A stretch of 53,486 nt of DNA from assembly GCA_947174015.1 (NCBI GenBank), contig CAMWHJ010000015.1:1-53486 (forward strand), written 5' to 3'. Numbering within the stretch: position 1 is the first letter of the stretch; the number at the start of each line of letters is the position of its first letter. Shown here piece by piece: positions 7,909 to 16,428 of the stretch. The notes under the pieces are model-generated. The model was not told the origin of the DNA, did not search any database, and saw nothing but the letters and a program-made list of their open reading frames with translations. The position numbers and the translations under genes are program-made. This stretch comes from an uncultured Lachnospiraceae bacterium (lineage in GTDB: Bacteria; Bacillota; Clostridia; Lachnospirales; Lachnospiraceae).

Positions 7909-10900
7909 TTAAAGCTTTTTCTCAACTCCCAAGGTAACTTCTTCCCCATTAATATTCCATTCTTTGGAATATCCACCCATGGTTCCCAAAGAAAGCTCCT
8001 CTGCCATAACTTCCGACTTGATAGTGTCTCCAAATTTACTTAAAATATTGCTGACCTTATCACTTCCGGTTTCGTAGATCTTAATCTTATCCATCACCTC
8101 AAACCCTGCTTCTTTACGCATTGTTTGAACTTTACTGATAATTTCACGGACAAAGCCCTCTTCAATCAATTCATCTGTCAGATTGGTATTCAGTACAATC
8201 GTAGCTTCATTGTCACCTTCCGACACATACCCATTCATTTGTGCCATATCAATTAACAGATCCTCTTTCGTCAATTCCACTGCTTCACCATTGATATCCA
8301 AATGGAGTGCTCCCTTCTCATTCAACTCATCCATAGCAGCGTTGCCATCCAATTCTGACAATGCTGTACGAATTCCATTTAAAAGCTTTCCATACTTAGG
8401 TCCTACGGTCTTAAGCTGTGGTTTAAAGGTATAAGAAGTAAACTGACGCACATCATCTGCAAATGCAACCTTCTTTACATTCAATTCATCTGCAATAATT
8501 TCTTTATAGAAGTCACTTAACTCCTTGCCTGCCTTAATAAACATTTCACCAATCGGCTGACGGTTTTTGATATTTGCCGCATTTCTTGCAGCCCGTCCCA
8601 TCACCACATATTTTAATACTGCATCCATATCCGCTTCCAAATCCTTGTCAATCCAGCTTTCATTGACTGTTGGGAAGTCACATAAGTGAATACTTTCCGG
8701 TGATGTCTTATCAATACTTCTCACCAGATTCTGATAGATATCCTCTGTCATAAAAGGAATCATAGGTGCTGCCGTCTTACAGATGGTTACCAGAGCTGTG
8801 TATAATGTCATATAAGCATTCACCTTGTCCTGCTCCATTCCCTTTGCCCAGAAACGGTCACGGCAGCGTCTCACATACCAGTTACTCATATCATCCACAA
8901 ACTCTGCCAAAGCTCTGGCTGCCTCTGGGATCTTGTAAGTATCTAAGCTGTTATCCACTTCCTTTACCACTGTATTTAACTTAGACAGCAGCCACTTATC
9001 CATAACCGTCAATTTATCATATTCCAAGGTATATTTTGTAGCGTCAAACTCATCAATGTTTGCATAAAGTACAAAGAATGCATAGGTATTCCAAAGAGTT
9101 CCCATAAACTTTCTCTGTCCCTCAGTAACTGCCTTTCCATAAAAACGATTTGGCAGCCATGGAGCAGAGTTAATATAGAAATACCATCTTATTGCATCTG
9201 CCCCAAATTCATTTAATGCATCAAAGGGATCCACTGCATTTCCCTTTGACTTGGACATCTTCTGTCCATTTTCATCCTGTACATGACCAAGCACAATTAC
9301 ATTCTTATAAGCAGGCTCATTGAAAAGAATGGTGGACTCTGCCAGTAAGGAGTAAAACCATCCTCTGGTCTGGTCCACTGCCTCAGAGATAAAGTTTGCT
9401 GGAAACTGTTTTTCAAATACTTCCTTGTTCTCAAAGGGATAATGATGCTGTGCAAAGGGCATTGCTCCAGAATCAAACCAACAGTCAATTACTTCCGGTA
9501 CTCTGTGCATCTCCCTGCCACATTCCGGACACCGGATGGTAACTTCATCAATGTATGGACGATGCAATTCGATATCCTCCGGGCAATTATTACTCATACT
9601 CTTTAACTCTTCAATACTTCCTACGGAATGCTGACAGCCACATTCACATTCCCAGATATTCAGAGGAGTTCCCCAGTAACGATTACGGCTGATGCCCCAG
9701 TCCTGAACATTCTCCAGCCAGTCGCCAAAACGTCCCTTTCCGATACTTTCGGGAATCCAATTTATCTTATTATTGTTGGCAATCAGATCCTCTTTTACAT
9801 CTGTCATCTTGATAAACCATGATTCTCTTGCATAATAGATAAGAGGAGTGTCGCATCTCCAGCAGTGGGGATATTCATGCTCAAACTTTGGTGCATCAAA
9901 CAGTAAATTATTTTCCTCTAAATCCTTTAAAATCTGTGGATCTGCCTTTTTGCAAAAGATTCCTGCATAAGGGGTTTCTTCTGTCATTTCTCCTTTACTG
10001 TTCACAAACTGGATAAATGCCAAATCATATTTTCTTCCCACACGTCCGTCATCTTCACCAAAAGCAGGTGCAATATGAACAATACCGGTACCATCTGACA
10101 TGGTTACATAGTCATCACAGACTACCATATGGGCTTTTTTCCCTGCCTGTTTCTTCACTGCTTCACCGTTAAATGCAAACAACGGCTCATAGAACTTCCC
10201 CTCCAAGTCCTTTCCTTTATAGGTCTCAAGTACCTCATAAGCCTTCTCTTCTTCACTGTCTGTTAATTTCCCCAGAATCTTATCAAGAAGTGCCTCTGCC
10301 ATATAATAGTTGTATCCATCCACTGCCTTTACCTTGCAGTAAGTTTCTTTTGGATTTACACAAAGTCCCACATTGGACGGCAGTGTCCATGGAGTGGTTG
10401 TCCATGCTAAAAAGCAGGCATCCTCCCCTACTACCTTGAAACGAACCACTGCGGAACGTTCTTTTACTGTCTTATAGCCCTGTGCCACTTCCTGTGCAGA
10501 GAGAGGAGTCCCGCAGCGTGGACAGTAAGGCACAATCTTAAATCCTTTATAAAGCAATTTTTTATTCCAAATTTCCTTTAATGCCCACCATTCAGACTCG
10601 ATAAAATTATTGTCATAGGTAACGTATGGATTTTCCATATCCGCCCAAAAGCCAACGGTGGATGAGAAATTCTCCCACATTCCCTTATATTTCCAAACAC
10701 TTTCTTTACACTTTTTAATAAAGGGTTCCATGCCGTATTCTTCAATCTGATCCTTGCCATCTAAGTCCAGAAGTTTTTCAACCTCCAACTCCACCGGAAG
10801 ACCATGGGTATCCCAGCCTGCTTTTCTTGGCACCATGTATCCTTTCATGGTACGGTATCTTGGAATCATATCCTTGATTACACGGGTAAGTACATGACCA

Positions 10901-11067
10901 ATGTGAGGCTTACCATTAGCAGTAGGGGGACCGTCATAGAAGGTATAAGTCTCTCCCTCTTTGCGGTTTTCCATACTTTTTTTAAAAATATCATTGTCTG
11001 CCCAGAATTTCTCTACATTTTTTTCTCTTTCAACAAAATTTAGGTTTGTGGATACTTTTTCGTACAT
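7909..11067 (-). CDS. ileS: Isoleucyl-tRNA synthetase, type-2-like
   Basis: Charges tRNA-Ile in the cytoplasm. At 1052 residues it is longer than the common bacterial type (about 920-940). It shows the class I signatures PHIGH (residues 54-58) and KMSKS (about 600), the catalytic GWDTHGLPVE segment and an anticodon-binding C-terminal half. Length and sequence around GWDTHGLPVELEVEK fit the eukaryote-like type 2 enzymes, which are typically less sensitive to mupirocin; this is a family inference. Expression is probably set by the T-box at 11304-11547. A MITE-like element sits between the T-box and the gene, and its target duplication includes the ribosome binding site AAAGGA. Confidence 0.96.
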   Translation of the reverse strand: MYEKVSTNLNFVEREKNVEKFWADNDIFKKSMENRKEGETYTFYDGPPTANGKPHIGHVLTRVIKDMIPRYRTMKGYMVPRKAGWDTHGLPVELEVEKLLDLDGKDQIEEYGMEPFIKKCKESVWKYKGMWENFSSTVGFWADMENPYVTYDNNFIESEWWALKEIWNKKLLYKGFKIVPYCPRCGTPLSAQEVAQGYKTVKERSAVVRFKVVGEDACFLAWTTTPWTLPSNVGLCVNPKETYCKVKAVDGYNYYMAEALLDKILGKLTDSEEEKAYEVLETYKGKDLEGKFYEPLFAFNGEAVKKQAGKKAHMVVCDDYVTMSDGTGIVHIAPAFGEDDGRVGRKYDLAFIQFVNSKGEMTEETPYAGIFCKKADPQILKDLEENNLLFDAPKFEHEYPHCWRCDTPLIYYARESWFIKMTDVKEDLIANNNKINWIPESIGKGRFGDWLENVQDWGISRNRYWGTPLNIWECECGCQHSVGSIEELKSMSNNCPEDIELHRPYIDEVTIRCPECGREMHRVPEVIDCWFDSGAMPFAQHHYPFENKEVFEKQFPANFISEAVDQTRGWFYSLLAESTILFNEPAYKNVIVLGHVQDENGQKMSKSKGNAVDPFDALNEFGADAIRWYFYINSAPWLPNRFYGKAVTEGQRKFMGTLWNTYAFFVLYANIDEFDATKYTLEYDKLTVMDKWLLSKLNTVVKEVDNSLDTYKIPEAARALAEFVDDMSNWYVRRCRDRFWAKGMEQDKVNAYMTLYTALVTICKTAAPMIPFMTEDIYQNLVRSIDKTSPESIHLCDFPTVNESWIDKDLEADMDAVLKYVVMGRAARNAANIKNRQPIGEMFIKAGKELSDFYKEIIADELNVKKVAFADDVRQFTSYTFKPQLKTVGPKYGKLLNGIRTALSELDGNAAMDELNEKGALHLDINGEAVELTKEDLLIDMAQMNGYVSEGDNEATIVLNTNLTDELIEEGFVREIISKVQTMRKEAGFEVMDKIKIYETGSDKVSNILSKFGDTIKSEVMAEELSLGTMGGYSKEWNINGEEVTLGVEKKL

Positions 11068-11081
11068 TTGTTTTTTCCTTT

Positions 11082-11214
11082 ATAACTATTCAGTACCTTC
11101 ATAGTTACAAGCAAAGAACCATGCAAAATTGCCTACGGCAATGGTTCTTTGCCTGTTATATCTACTTTTTCTTACGGTCTGTGCAGTAAATGCACAGACC
11201 TACTGAACAGTTAC
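11082..11214 (+). mobile_element. Complete MITE-like element in the ileS leader
   Basis: 133 bp with three hairpins. The left hairpin pairs AACTAT with ATAGTT, the middle pairs AAAGAACCAT with ATGGTTCTTT, and the right pairs GGTCTGTGCA with TGCACAGACC. The termini TAACTATTCAGTA and TACTGAACAGTTA are inverted copies with one mismatch. TTCCTTT flanks it on both sides (11075-11081 and 11215-11221). It ends 14 nt before the ileS start codon, so it is transcribed within the ileS leader. Confidence 0.87.
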
Positions 11215-11303
11215 TTCCTTTCTACTTTATTTTTACCATTTCCATAGAAATGGCAGCTCTTTTAAAATATGGATTTGTATGTTCATTCTTCACCGGCAAA
11301 AGT

Positions 11304-11547
11304 AAAAAACTCCCGTCTTTATTGTAAAAAGACGAGAGTTACCTTCATTTACCACTTATTACAACATACTACCATATGTGTTCCCCTCTAACGGTGGGAT
11401 ACCGTTGATGCCTAGCTTTTATAAAGTTCGGATCAAAACTCGGAAGTGATCTTCACTGAATGCTACTTCTGCCGATCTCACACCCACATCGGCTCGCTGA
11501 TAGTTTCACAGACAGGTACTGTCTTCGTCTCAGTTGTTTTCATATCT
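11304..11547 (-). promoter_or_regulatory. Isoleucine T-box leader
   Basis: On the minus strand the stem I signature AGCGAGCCGATG...GGTGTGAGATCGGC is present. ATC (isoleucine) occupies the specifier position at 11450-11448 within GAAGATCACTTCCGAG. A TGGT that could pair with the ACCA end of tRNA-Ile lies near 11353. The leader ends in a terminator stem (GACGAGAGTT region with AACTCCCGTC, 11304-11340) followed by T residues. The T-box consensus itself is divergent (AAGTGGTAAATGA), but specifier, stem I and target gene agree. Uncharged tRNA-Ile should favour read-through into ileS. Confidence 0.85.
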
Positions 11548-11554
11548 ATTCATT

Positions 11555-11583
11555 ATGATATTCTGTATTTTCCAAAAAGTCAA
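11555..11583 (-). promoter_or_regulatory. Promoter of the ileS T-box leader
   Basis: On the minus strand: TTGACT, 17-nt spacer, TATCAT, placing the start of transcription just before the T-box stem I. Confidence 0.7.
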
Positions 11584-11648
11584 CCTAATTTTTTTAGAAG
11601 TTAAGTATTAAATTGTAAAGTGGTGTATAAAAAATAAATATAATTTTT

Positions 11649-11677
11649 TTGCAACCTTTTTACCTGCATTTTAGTAT
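11649..11677 (+). promoter_or_regulatory. Promoter of the transglutaminase-like lipoprotein gene
   Basis: TTGCAA, 17-nt spacer, TAGTAT, 53 nt before the ATG. Both hexamers and the spacing equal those upstream of the gene at 222, and flanking bases are also shared. Confidence 0.55.
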
Positions 11678-11730
11678 TAGTAGTGAAAACAGAAAACAAA
11701 TTGCCAAAATAAAAGAGAAGGAGAATTATT

Positions 11731-14226
11731 ATGAAACTAAAAGAATGTTTACAAAGAGGTATCTGCCTTACATTGACAACGGTACTTTTATTAACCGGAT
11801 GTGCCTCCCAAGAACCAGAGGAAGCTGCAATGGTACCAATGGACACTCAAAAAAATGAAGCTGTATTGGACAATACAACATTGTCTGATTCCACTGATGA
11901 CATCGTGTCAATTCTGCAAAAACAATATGGTGGTGCTTCTGCAAATTATTCCAAAGAGATCCTTAATGTGGAGCATGACGAAACCATTAAGTATAAATTA
12001 GGCTTTGATGGTTCCGTAATAGATTGGATGTGGGAGGACTATTTTTGTATTTACCAAGATGCAGATATGAAATATCCTTTAAAGGGCTGTTTTTTTGACT
12101 TTGATGAGGATAGCAGCACTCTTGTTATCGAACCCTCTAATTATGGAATTATTGAACCTCTGTCATCTGGTGATATTGATTTAAGCGATTTATCCGGAGC
12201 ATATCTCGCTGATGATAATTCCGCAAATTGGGGTAATTTGGGTGAATTATATTTCGTTCAGAAATTGGATCCGAAAACGGGAGAAGAACTGAAAACACCA
12301 CTGATTACAATTATAAAAGTGCATAATGAACTTGAAACTGCCCCAAAGGTAACTTATTCCTGTAATGAGAACGGCGAAGCCACTATTAGCTGGAATCCGG
12401 TAGAAGGTGCAAAGGAATATCTTTTATTCAAAGTAACAAAAACAGAAGTAGACAATATTGGTTTTGATTCCTCTGCTATGGTATTTGCAAGAACCTCTGA
12501 TACCTCATGGACAGCCTCCTCAGATGAAAGTGGCTCTTCTCATTATATGAATGACTTATTTTCTAATTTTATTACCTCGGAAGATGATGAAAACTATGGT
12601 GAAATGGAAAATCTGAATGGTGATTTTAATGAAACAAATCCCGAATATGTGGGGGTGATTGCAGTTACGGAAACAGGAAGTTCTCCAGTAAGTAATTTGT
12701 ATTCATTAAATGACTATTCTAAATTACTTCCATATTGCTTTGCAAGTTATGAAAATGATTCTGAAGGAGCTGAAGATGCATTCTACAATTCTATAGACTC
12801 ACTTCCTGCGGAAATAATCATTACTATGTGTGATGGTTCCAGTTCCCGAAGAGTCATTGATTATGACTTTGATCATACCACGATTGAGGATCATTCCACG
12901 ATTGCATTTTTAACAATCAATGGTTATGCTTCCGGAACTTCTTTGCACAACGAATACATGGTAACTGTCAATAAGGATACTTTAGATAATGAATTGGAAG
13001 CTTTGAAAACACGTCAGGAAAAACTGAAAAATAAAGGTGGAAACATCAATAAAGATATCACTATTGACACAGACAGTTCCTCTACGGAAGAACCTACCCC
13101 AACAAAAGAAGCAGAACCCACAGAAGAGGCAGAACCCACAAAAGAAGCGGAACCCACAGAAGAGGCGGAACCCACAGAAGAAACAGAACCCACAAAAGAA
13201 GCAGAACCCACAAAAAGCTCAGATGCACCTGAAAAACCTTCTGGTGATAATTTGGTTACAGATCAGGAAGTTAATGCTAACAGTGCTTTAAGTGCATACA
13301 TAGCTTTAGCCCTATTAAACAGTGAGACAAGCATTGATATCAGCATGTTTTCAGAAAGCATGAATACAAATATTGTTTCTGATGCATTTATGGAAGCACA
13401 GTATCAGAATCCACTGGTTATGGGTATTTCCAAAGCTGGTTATGATTCACAAAATCAGATTTTGCATGTTGCCTATGATGACTCTCCGGAAGAAACTTCT
13501 GCAAAACGAGAACAAGTAAAGGAAAAGGCTTCTGAAATTGTATCTGAAATTATTACAGACGGAATGAGTAATATGGAAAAGGAATTAGCCATTAATTCAT
13601 ATTTGTGTGAAAATGCAATATATGATGATGCAGCACTGGAAAATGCGGAACAATATAATTTTAATGAAGTAGACCATGAATATTTAGATTCCTTTACACC
13701 ATATGGTATTCTGGTAAATGGTGTTGGTGTATGTGCCAGCTATGCAGGTGCCTTTAAAGTGTTAGCTGATGAAGCAGGATTGGAAAGTATTGTTGTAACA
13801 GGCTATCTCCAAGGTAATCTTCCTCATGCATGGAATCGTGTAAAAATTGATGACACCTGGGTTACTTTGGATGTGACAAACAATGATAATGATATTATTC
13901 AAAATGCTTTAATGAATGTGTCGGATCAAGGGATCAATGATGTCTTGATAGAGGATGATCGTTTTGTCATGGATGATCATCTATACTCTTACACCTGCAG
14001 CACAGATGACAACGAATATTATCATTATACAAATAAATATTTTGACTTAGATACTATCACTGATAAACTGGCAGAGGAACTGTCTGCAAATGGTTCCACC
14101 ACACTTCGTACTGATTATATGATTAACGATGAGCAGTTCCAAACTATTGCACAAAATGTTGCCAATAAGGTAACCGGGGAGATTAAGGGCTATTATTGGC
14201 TTGGTGTAATTCACCTCACACGATAA
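11731..14226 (+). CDS. Lipoprotein with FN3-like region, Glu/Pro/Thr repeat and transglutaminase-like domain
   Basis: 831 residues. The lipobox LLTGC makes Cys24 the probable lipidated residue, so the protein should sit on the outer face of the membrane. An FN3-like stretch (ATISWNPVEGAKEYLLFKVT) lies near residues 220-240. Residues about 455-493 repeat EPTEEA/EPTKEA units, a likely flexible linker. The C-terminal part carries a transglutaminase-like core: VGVCASYAGAFKVLADEAGL with Cys668, HAWNRVKIDDTWVTLDVTNN with His699 and Asp714, matching a Cys-His-Asp triad. Such domains act as proteases, cross-linkers or binding modules; which applies is unknown. GAAGGAG precedes the ATG. The sigma/anti-sigma pair follows on the same strand. 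Confidence 0.85.
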   Translation: MKLKECLQRGICLTLTTVLLLTGCASQEPEEAAMVPMDTQKNEAVLDNTTLSDSTDDIVSILQKQYGGASANYSKEILNVEHDETIKYKLGFDGSVIDWMWEDYFCIYQDADMKYPLKGCFFDFDEDSSTLVIEPSNYGIIEPLSSGDIDLSDLSGAYLADDNSANWGNLGELYFVQKLDPKTGEELKTPLITIIKVHNELETAPKVTYSCNENGEATISWNPVEGAKEYLLFKVTKTEVDNIGFDSSAMVFARTSDTSWTASSDESGSSHYMNDLFSNFITSEDDENYGEMENLNGDFNETNPEYVGVIAVTETGSSPVSNLYSLNDYSKLLPYCFASYENDSEGAEDAFYNSIDSLPAEIIITMCDGSSSRRVIDYDFDHTTIEDHSTIAFLTINGYASGTSLHNEYMVTVNKDTLDNELEALKTRQEKLKNKGGNINKDITIDTDSSSTEEPTPTKEAEPTEEAEPTKEAEPTEEAEPTEETEPTKEAEPTKSSDAPEKPSGDNLVTDQEVNANSALSAYIALALLNSETSIDISMFSESMNTNIVSDAFMEAQYQNPLVMGISKAGYDSQNQILHVAYDDSPEETSAKREQVKEKASEIVSEIITDGMSNMEKELAINSYLCENAIYDDAALENAEQYNFNEVDHEYLDSFTPYGILVNGVGVCASYAGAFKVLADEAGLESIVVTGYLQGNLPHAWNRVKIDDTWVTLDVTNNDNDIIQNALMNVSDQGINDVLIEDDRFVMDDHLYSYTCSTDDNEYYHYTNKYFDLDTITDKLAEELSANGSTTLRTDYMINDEQFQTIAQNVANKVTGEIKGYYWLGVIHLTR
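13090..13216 (+). repeat. In-frame short tandem repeat (EPTEEA/EPTKEA)
   Basis: About six imperfect 18-bp units built on GAAGCAGAACCCACA encode the acidic Pro/Thr linker of the lipoprotein. Copy number could vary by slippage without breaking the frame. Confidence 0.85.
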
Positions 14227-14239
14227 TAGAAGTAATTTT

Positions 14240-14371
14240 TAACTGTTCAGTACTCTTACTGTTATAGGCAGAATTTCATCAAAATTTGCTTACGATGATA
14301 GAATTTTATGATACAAATCTATGTTTTTTACAAATTATGCCGTAAATAACAGCATTGTACTGAATAGTTAC
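14240..14371 (+). mobile_element. MITE-like element with divergent interior
   Basis: Termini TAACTGTTCAGTAC and GTACTGAATAGTTA match the dispersed family, but the interior differs from other copies. Flanks GTAATTTT (14232-14239) and CTAATTTT (14372-14379) agree at 7 of 8 bases. It separates the lipoprotein gene from the sigma factor gene. Confidence 0.75.
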
Positions 14372-14435
14372 CTAATTTTTGTATTGTTCCTGCCTCTTGG
14401 CTGTGATAAAATGATTCATGGATCAGGAGGTAACT

Positions 14436-14948
14436 ATGGATACAACAAATACATTTAATATAGACGAAATCGTAGACAGATATTCCGATATGGTATATCG
14501 CATTGCTTTAACACAAATGAAGAATATTCATGATGCTCAAGATATTTTTCAAGAGGTATTTCTTCGCCTAGTAAAATATATAGATACCATTGAAGATGAA
14601 GAACATTTGAAATCTTGGTTGATACGGGTTACTCTAAATTGCTCCAAAACAAACTTGATGAGCGGATGGAGAAAACACACTCAGCCATTAGAATTGGACG
14701 AAGAACAGTCTCAGATTCTCTTTGAAATGGAAGAACAGTCTCAACTATATGAGCAGATTCAAAAACTTCCTAAAAAGTACCGAACTGTACTTTATCTATT
14801 CTATTATGAGGAACTATCCATCAAGGAGATTTGTGCCATAACGCAACAAAAGGAAACTACTGTGAAATCCCAGTTATCTAGAGCAAGAAAAATGTTAAAA
14901 CAACAACTTTTAAAATTAGGGTGGCACAATAGTTATTTTAAGGAGTGA
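14436..14948 (+). CDS. ECF-type RNA polymerase sigma factor
   Basis: 170 residues. Region 2 is seen in DEIVDRYSDMVYRIALTQMK and DAQDIFQEVFLRLVKY; region 4 in LPKKYRTVLYLFYYEELSIK followed by the helix-turn-helix ETTVKSQLSRARKMLKQQL. There is no region 3, as in ECF sigma factors. CAGGAGG lies 8 nt before the ATG at 14436, so this start is preferred to the ATG at 14418. The stop overlaps the first bases of the anti-sigma candidate, indicating translational coupling. Target genes are unknown. The shared TTGCAAC/TAGTAT promoters of two exported-protein genes are a possible but untested regulon. Confidence 0.92.
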   Translation: MDTTNTFNIDEIVDRYSDMVYRIALTQMKNIHDAQDIFQEVFLRLVKYIDTIEDEEHLKSWLIRVTLNCSKTNLMSGWRKHTQPLELDEEQSQILFEMEEQSQLYEQIQKLPKKYRTVLYLFYYEELSIKEICAITQQKETTVKSQLSRARKMLKQQLLKLGWHNSYFKE

Positions 14949-14953
14949 GCAAA

Positions 14954-15706
14954 ATGAATAAACAAATAAAAGAGTCTTTTGATCAAATTCATGCCCCGGA
15001 ATTTCTAATTGAGGATACCAAAAGAAAGCTCCACGAGGCAGAAGCCAAAAAGACTTCCACAACAAAACAACAAAACATTCATTGGAAAACCATTACTGGT
15101 ACTGTCTGTGCATTGGCTGCCTGTGCTGTGATAATGGTAACCGGATACAATTTTTTTAATACCTCACCATCTTCTCCCAATGTGCCTGAGGGTAGTGGAG
15201 AAATAGCTGATTTAAAAGAACAATCAGATTCATTAAATGCAACAGACAATACTTCCATTAATGAATTTACGTTTGAGGGGACAAAGCAGTTAAATGACTG
15301 GTACCAACTGCTGGAGAACAGCGATTTGAAGGGTGAAGAACGGATACAATTAGAAGAAAATTATGCTATTTTTACCTTTTACTACCCCAAGGGAGAAGAT
15401 GAGTATCAAATTAATATTGTTTTAGAACAGGGGGTGATTGATTTCGTCCATAGCCAGCCTGTCTTACAGGGAGACTTTAAAGCAGAGGTTTATTATCAGG
15501 GAAAGCAGTTGACTAAAACAAGCCTAAATATAACTTCCAACTGCCAGTTTCTCAGCAAAGATGCCGCCATAAATTTACAGGATGTAAATCAGGATGGCCA
15601 GCCGGATTTCTCGCTGGAAACGGAACATAACCAGGGAAATGATGATACTCTTGCATGGTTTACTTTGGATGAAAACTGCAACATTATAGAAATATCAAAA
15701 CAATAG
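14954..15706 (+). CDS. Putative membrane anti-sigma factor
   Basis: 250 residues with a single transmembrane segment (about residues 49-66, TGTVCALAACAVIMVTGYNF). The N-terminal cytoplasmic part (MNKQIKESFDQIHAPEFLIE, then KRKLHEAEAKK) could hold the sigma factor. The C-terminal domain of about 170 residues would lie outside and includes an acidic DVNQDGQPDF motif that could bind calcium. Position directly behind an ECF sigma gene is the main argument; no zinc-binding anti-sigma motif is present. AAGGAG is 9 nt before the ATG at 14954; a GTG at 14945 is the alternative. The last codons and stop lie inside a second-family repeat. Confidence 0.75.
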   Translation: MNKQIKESFDQIHAPEFLIEDTKRKLHEAEAKKTSTTKQQNIHWKTITGTVCALAACAVIMVTGYNFFNTSPSSPNVPEGSGEIADLKEQSDSLNATDNTSINEFTFEGTKQLNDWYQLLENSDLKGEERIQLEENYAIFTFYYPKGEDEYQINIVLEQGVIDFVHSQPVLQGDFKAEVYYQGKQLTKTSLNITSNCQFLSKDAAINLQDVNQDGQPDFSLETEHNQGNDDTLAWFTLDENCNIIEISKQ

Positions 15707-15741
15707 ACAGTACACTCCGCAAACTTTCTATTGTCATGACT
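15698..15741 (+). repeat. Second-family palindromic repeat, copy 3, overlapping a stop codon
   Basis: AAACAATAGACAG and CTTTCTATTG arms, then TCATGACT. The TAG stop codon of the anti-sigma candidate is inside the left arm. A terminator stem starts about 6 nt after it. Confidence 0.82.
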
Positions 15742-15747
15742 AGAAAG

Positions 15748-15813
15748 AGAAGTGAACGATTACTCAATAGAAACGTAAATTTCTACGGAATAATCGTATC
15801 ACTTCTTTTTTTG
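15748..15813 (+). terminator. Terminator after the sigma/anti-sigma pair
   Basis: AGAAGTG..ACGATTA pairs with TAATCGT..CACTTCT around a loop of about 25 nt, followed by a T7 run. It lies between convergent transcription units. Confidence 0.8.
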
Positions 15814-15898
15814 TGACAATTTAGAATCTTCTTATCTCCAAATTTTTCATATGTTTATTGATACTTTTTTCATTTGCCAACAAAGATAATTTCATCTT

Positions 15899-16360
15899 TT
15901 AAAGCTGTTTCATCAAATTTACCATCTCAATAGCAGTACAAGCCACATCATATCCCTTATTGCCAGCCTTTGTTCCAGCTCTTTCAATGGCCTGTTCAAT
16001 ATTATCTGTGGTAAGTACACCAAAAATCACAGGGATCTCTGTCTCTAAAGATACACTTGCCACACCTTTGCTTACTTCTGCACATACATAATCATAATGA
16101 GATGTGGAACCCTTGATTACCGCACCAAGGCAAATTACCGCATCATATTTTTTTGACTTTGCCATTTTCTTTGCCACCAAAGGAATCTCGAAGGCCCCCG
16201 GTACCCAGGCAATTTCAATATCATCACTGTCTACTCCATGCCGCACACAGGCATCCTCTGCACCGCTAACCAGCTTAGACACAATAAACTCATTAAATCT
16301 GGCTGCCACAATACCTACCTTAATTCCACTTGCTACTACATTTCCTTCTAATACTTTCAT
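15899..16360 (-). CDS. ribH: 6,7-dimethyl-8-ribityllumazine synthase
   Basis: Joins the ribBA product 3,4-dihydroxy-2-butanone 4-phosphate with the aminoribitylamino-pyrimidine to give lumazine, the penultimate riboflavin step. 153 residues, usual length. Motifs: [17 protein letters not shown] near the start, [15 protein letters not shown] near residue 54, [15 protein letters not shown] near 82 (with the catalytic histidine) and [18 protein letters not shown] at the end. Last gene of the rib operon; GAGAAAG precedes the ATG. Confidence 0.97.
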   Translation of the reverse strand: MKVLEGNVVASGIKVGIVAARFNEFIVSKLVSGAEDACVRHGVDSDDIEIAWVPGAFEIPLVAKKMAKSKKYDAVICLGAVIKGSTSHYDYVCAEVSKGVASVSLETEIPVIFGVLTTDNIEQAIERAGTKAGNKGYDVACTAIEMVNLMKQL

Positions 16361-16428
16361 TTTCTTTCTCCTTTTCCAATTGATACAATCAACTCTTTTG
16401 GTTATTTTAAAAAGTTACATTATCTATC

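Noticed and set aside
13014-13211. Minus-strand ORF of repeated GSASFVGSAS units
   Set aside because: It is the antisense reading of the EPTEEA-encoding repeat inside the lipoprotein gene.
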